A DNA stretch of 6,756 bases from positions 1 through 6,756 of the forward strand of contig CADCOV010000242.1 in assembly GCA_902803185.1 (NCBI GenBank), written 5' to 3'. Below the pieces are notes generated by a model. It was not told where the DNA came from. It saw only the letters and a program-made list of their open reading frames with translations, and made no database searches. Below, one piece after another: positions 5,986-6,756 of this stretch. How positions within the stretch are numbered: position 1 is the stretch's first letter; every line of letters begins with the position of its first letter. Source of the DNA: an uncultured Eubacteriales bacterium (lineage in GTDB: Bacteria; Bacillota; Clostridia; Peptostreptococcales; Anaerovoracaceae). Position numbers and translations under genes: made by a program.

Positions 5986-6756
5986 CTATGCCCCGTAGGC
6001 GTACATGCTGAAGTCGTATCCCAGGTCGGAGTGGTTCAGGATGTTGCTGAAGCCGGACGGCCCGAAGGTGACGTTGCCCATGTGATAGTCGAAATCCAGG
6101 CTCCCCTTCAGGAAGTACTCGTACTCCGCCTCGCTCTTCCCCAGGTCCCAGGTGGCGTCCGCATAGTAGTACTTGCCGTCCACCTGCACGAAGTTCCAGG
6201 CGTGGTTGGAATTGGTGATGATCCGCGCGTCCAGCCCCGCCTCGTTGGCCAGGATGTAGAAGAGATCCGCGATGCCGGCGCAGACTGCGGTGCCGTTCAC
6301 CGCAGCGGCGTAGGCCGAACCGTGGAGGTAGTAGTCCTCGGCCTCCAGGTGCTCGTAGTCGTAGACCACGTTCTCGCAGATCCAGCCGTAGATCGCCCGG
6401 ACCGTCTCGTAGTCCGAGGCCTCGCTGACGTTAAGGGACCTGAGGATCTCCTCCGCCTTGGCTTTGAGCTCCTGCTCCTGCTCGACGGTGGTATCGTAGA
6501 TCGGTTCCGCGGTCATCTTGAGGTCGTAGGAGCCGTCGTCCTTCTTCTCCTCCGTGTAGGTCATGGAGTATCCCAGGACGCTCATGGCGATGTGGTCGCC
6601 CTTCATCGGGTCGCCGGTGTGGCGGCCCGCCTCCTTCACGATGCTGTCCCAGACCCGCTGCGGCCCCAGGAGCGGCGAATACTCCTTCGTGTTCACACAG
6701 ATCCGCACCGGGGTCTCCCGGCCCGCGAGCTCTTCCCGGATCGCGGTGCCGGCGGA
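5986..6756 (-). CDS. Transglutaminase-like domain protein, C-terminal part; 5' end outside window
   Basis: The frame is open to the right edge, with 256 residues visible, and stops at TAG (5986-5988 on the minus strand). A GTG at 6708 is not taken as the start, because the frame stays open and protein-like upstream of it ('AIREELAGRETPVRI'). Seen: a transglutaminase-core Cys-His-Asp triad, Cys in 'TAVCAGIADLFYILANEAG' (codon 6280-6282), His in 'NSNHAWNFVQVDGKYYYAD' (codon 6202-6204) and Asp in 'YYYADATWD' (codon 6157-6159). The preceding 'AIYGWICENVVYDYEH' is the usual helix before the core. In bacteria this superfamily is mostly cysteine-protease or peptidoglycan-peptide-like, and is often secreted. 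Whether this one has a signal peptide cannot be seen. The domain before the core ('RVWDSIVKEAGRH') is not recognised. GC-rich and convergent to the immunity-like gene, it looks like resident chromosome. Confidence 0.8.
   Translation of the reverse strand, partial: SAGTAIREELAGRETPVRICVNTKEYSPLLGPQRVWDSIVKEAGRHTGDPMKGDHIAMSVLGYSMTYTEEKKDDGSYDLKMTAEPIYDTTVEQEQELKAKAEEILRSLNVSEASDYETVRAIYGWICENVVYDYEHLEAEDYYLHGSAYAAAVNGTAVCAGIADLFYILANEAGLDARIITNSNHAWNFVQVDGKYYYADATWDLGKSEAEYEYFLKGSLDFDYHMGNVTFGPSGFSNILNHSDLGYDFSMYAYGA

Overview
The window looks like the chromosome of a GC-rich, low-motility-type Firmicute, probably a gut or rumen Clostridia member (Lachnospiraceae/Oscillospiraceae-like). This is an inference from AGGAG-type ribosome binding sites, compact hairpin-plus-T-run terminators and the protein families present; no marker gene fixes the taxon.

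Layout, left to right. (1) 1-479: the 3' end of an O-acetylhomoserine sulfhydrylase (MetY-type) gene, closed by a strong terminator. (2) 707-3272: a two-gene operon encoding a PlsC-like lysophospholipid acyltransferase with an unusual zinc-ribbon tail, followed after one base by a GltS-family sodium/carboxylate symporter; a strong terminator at 3289-3321 ends it. (3) 3322 to about 5936: a visibly AT-richer block. It holds an A-rich upstream element and promoter, an AlbA_2/Schlafen-type ATP-binding regulator gene (3447-4907), hairpins, a broken YwqJ-type deaminase toxin tip (about 5009-5395) and an intact small acidic gene (5409-5846) in the position of its immunity gene, closed by a bidirectional terminator. 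(4) 5986-6756: on the minus strand, the 3' part of a GC-rich transglutaminase-like protein gene that runs off the right edge.

How the parts fit. Regions 1, 2 and 4 share high GC and similar codon choice and read as the resident chromosome. Region 3 differs in composition and lies between a plus-strand terminator and a convergent gene, as expected for accessory DNA. The most informative part is the toxin/immunity remnant. Only the C-terminal deaminase domain is present, with no delivery region. An in-frame TAA separates the CAE half of the zinc site from the CxxC half, while the downstream gene stays open. That pattern suggests an orphan cassette from a polymorphic toxin system in which the toxin died and the immunity gene was kept. 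The immunity role is inferred from position only.

No tRNA, rRNA, CRISPR array, insertion sequence or integrase was seen.
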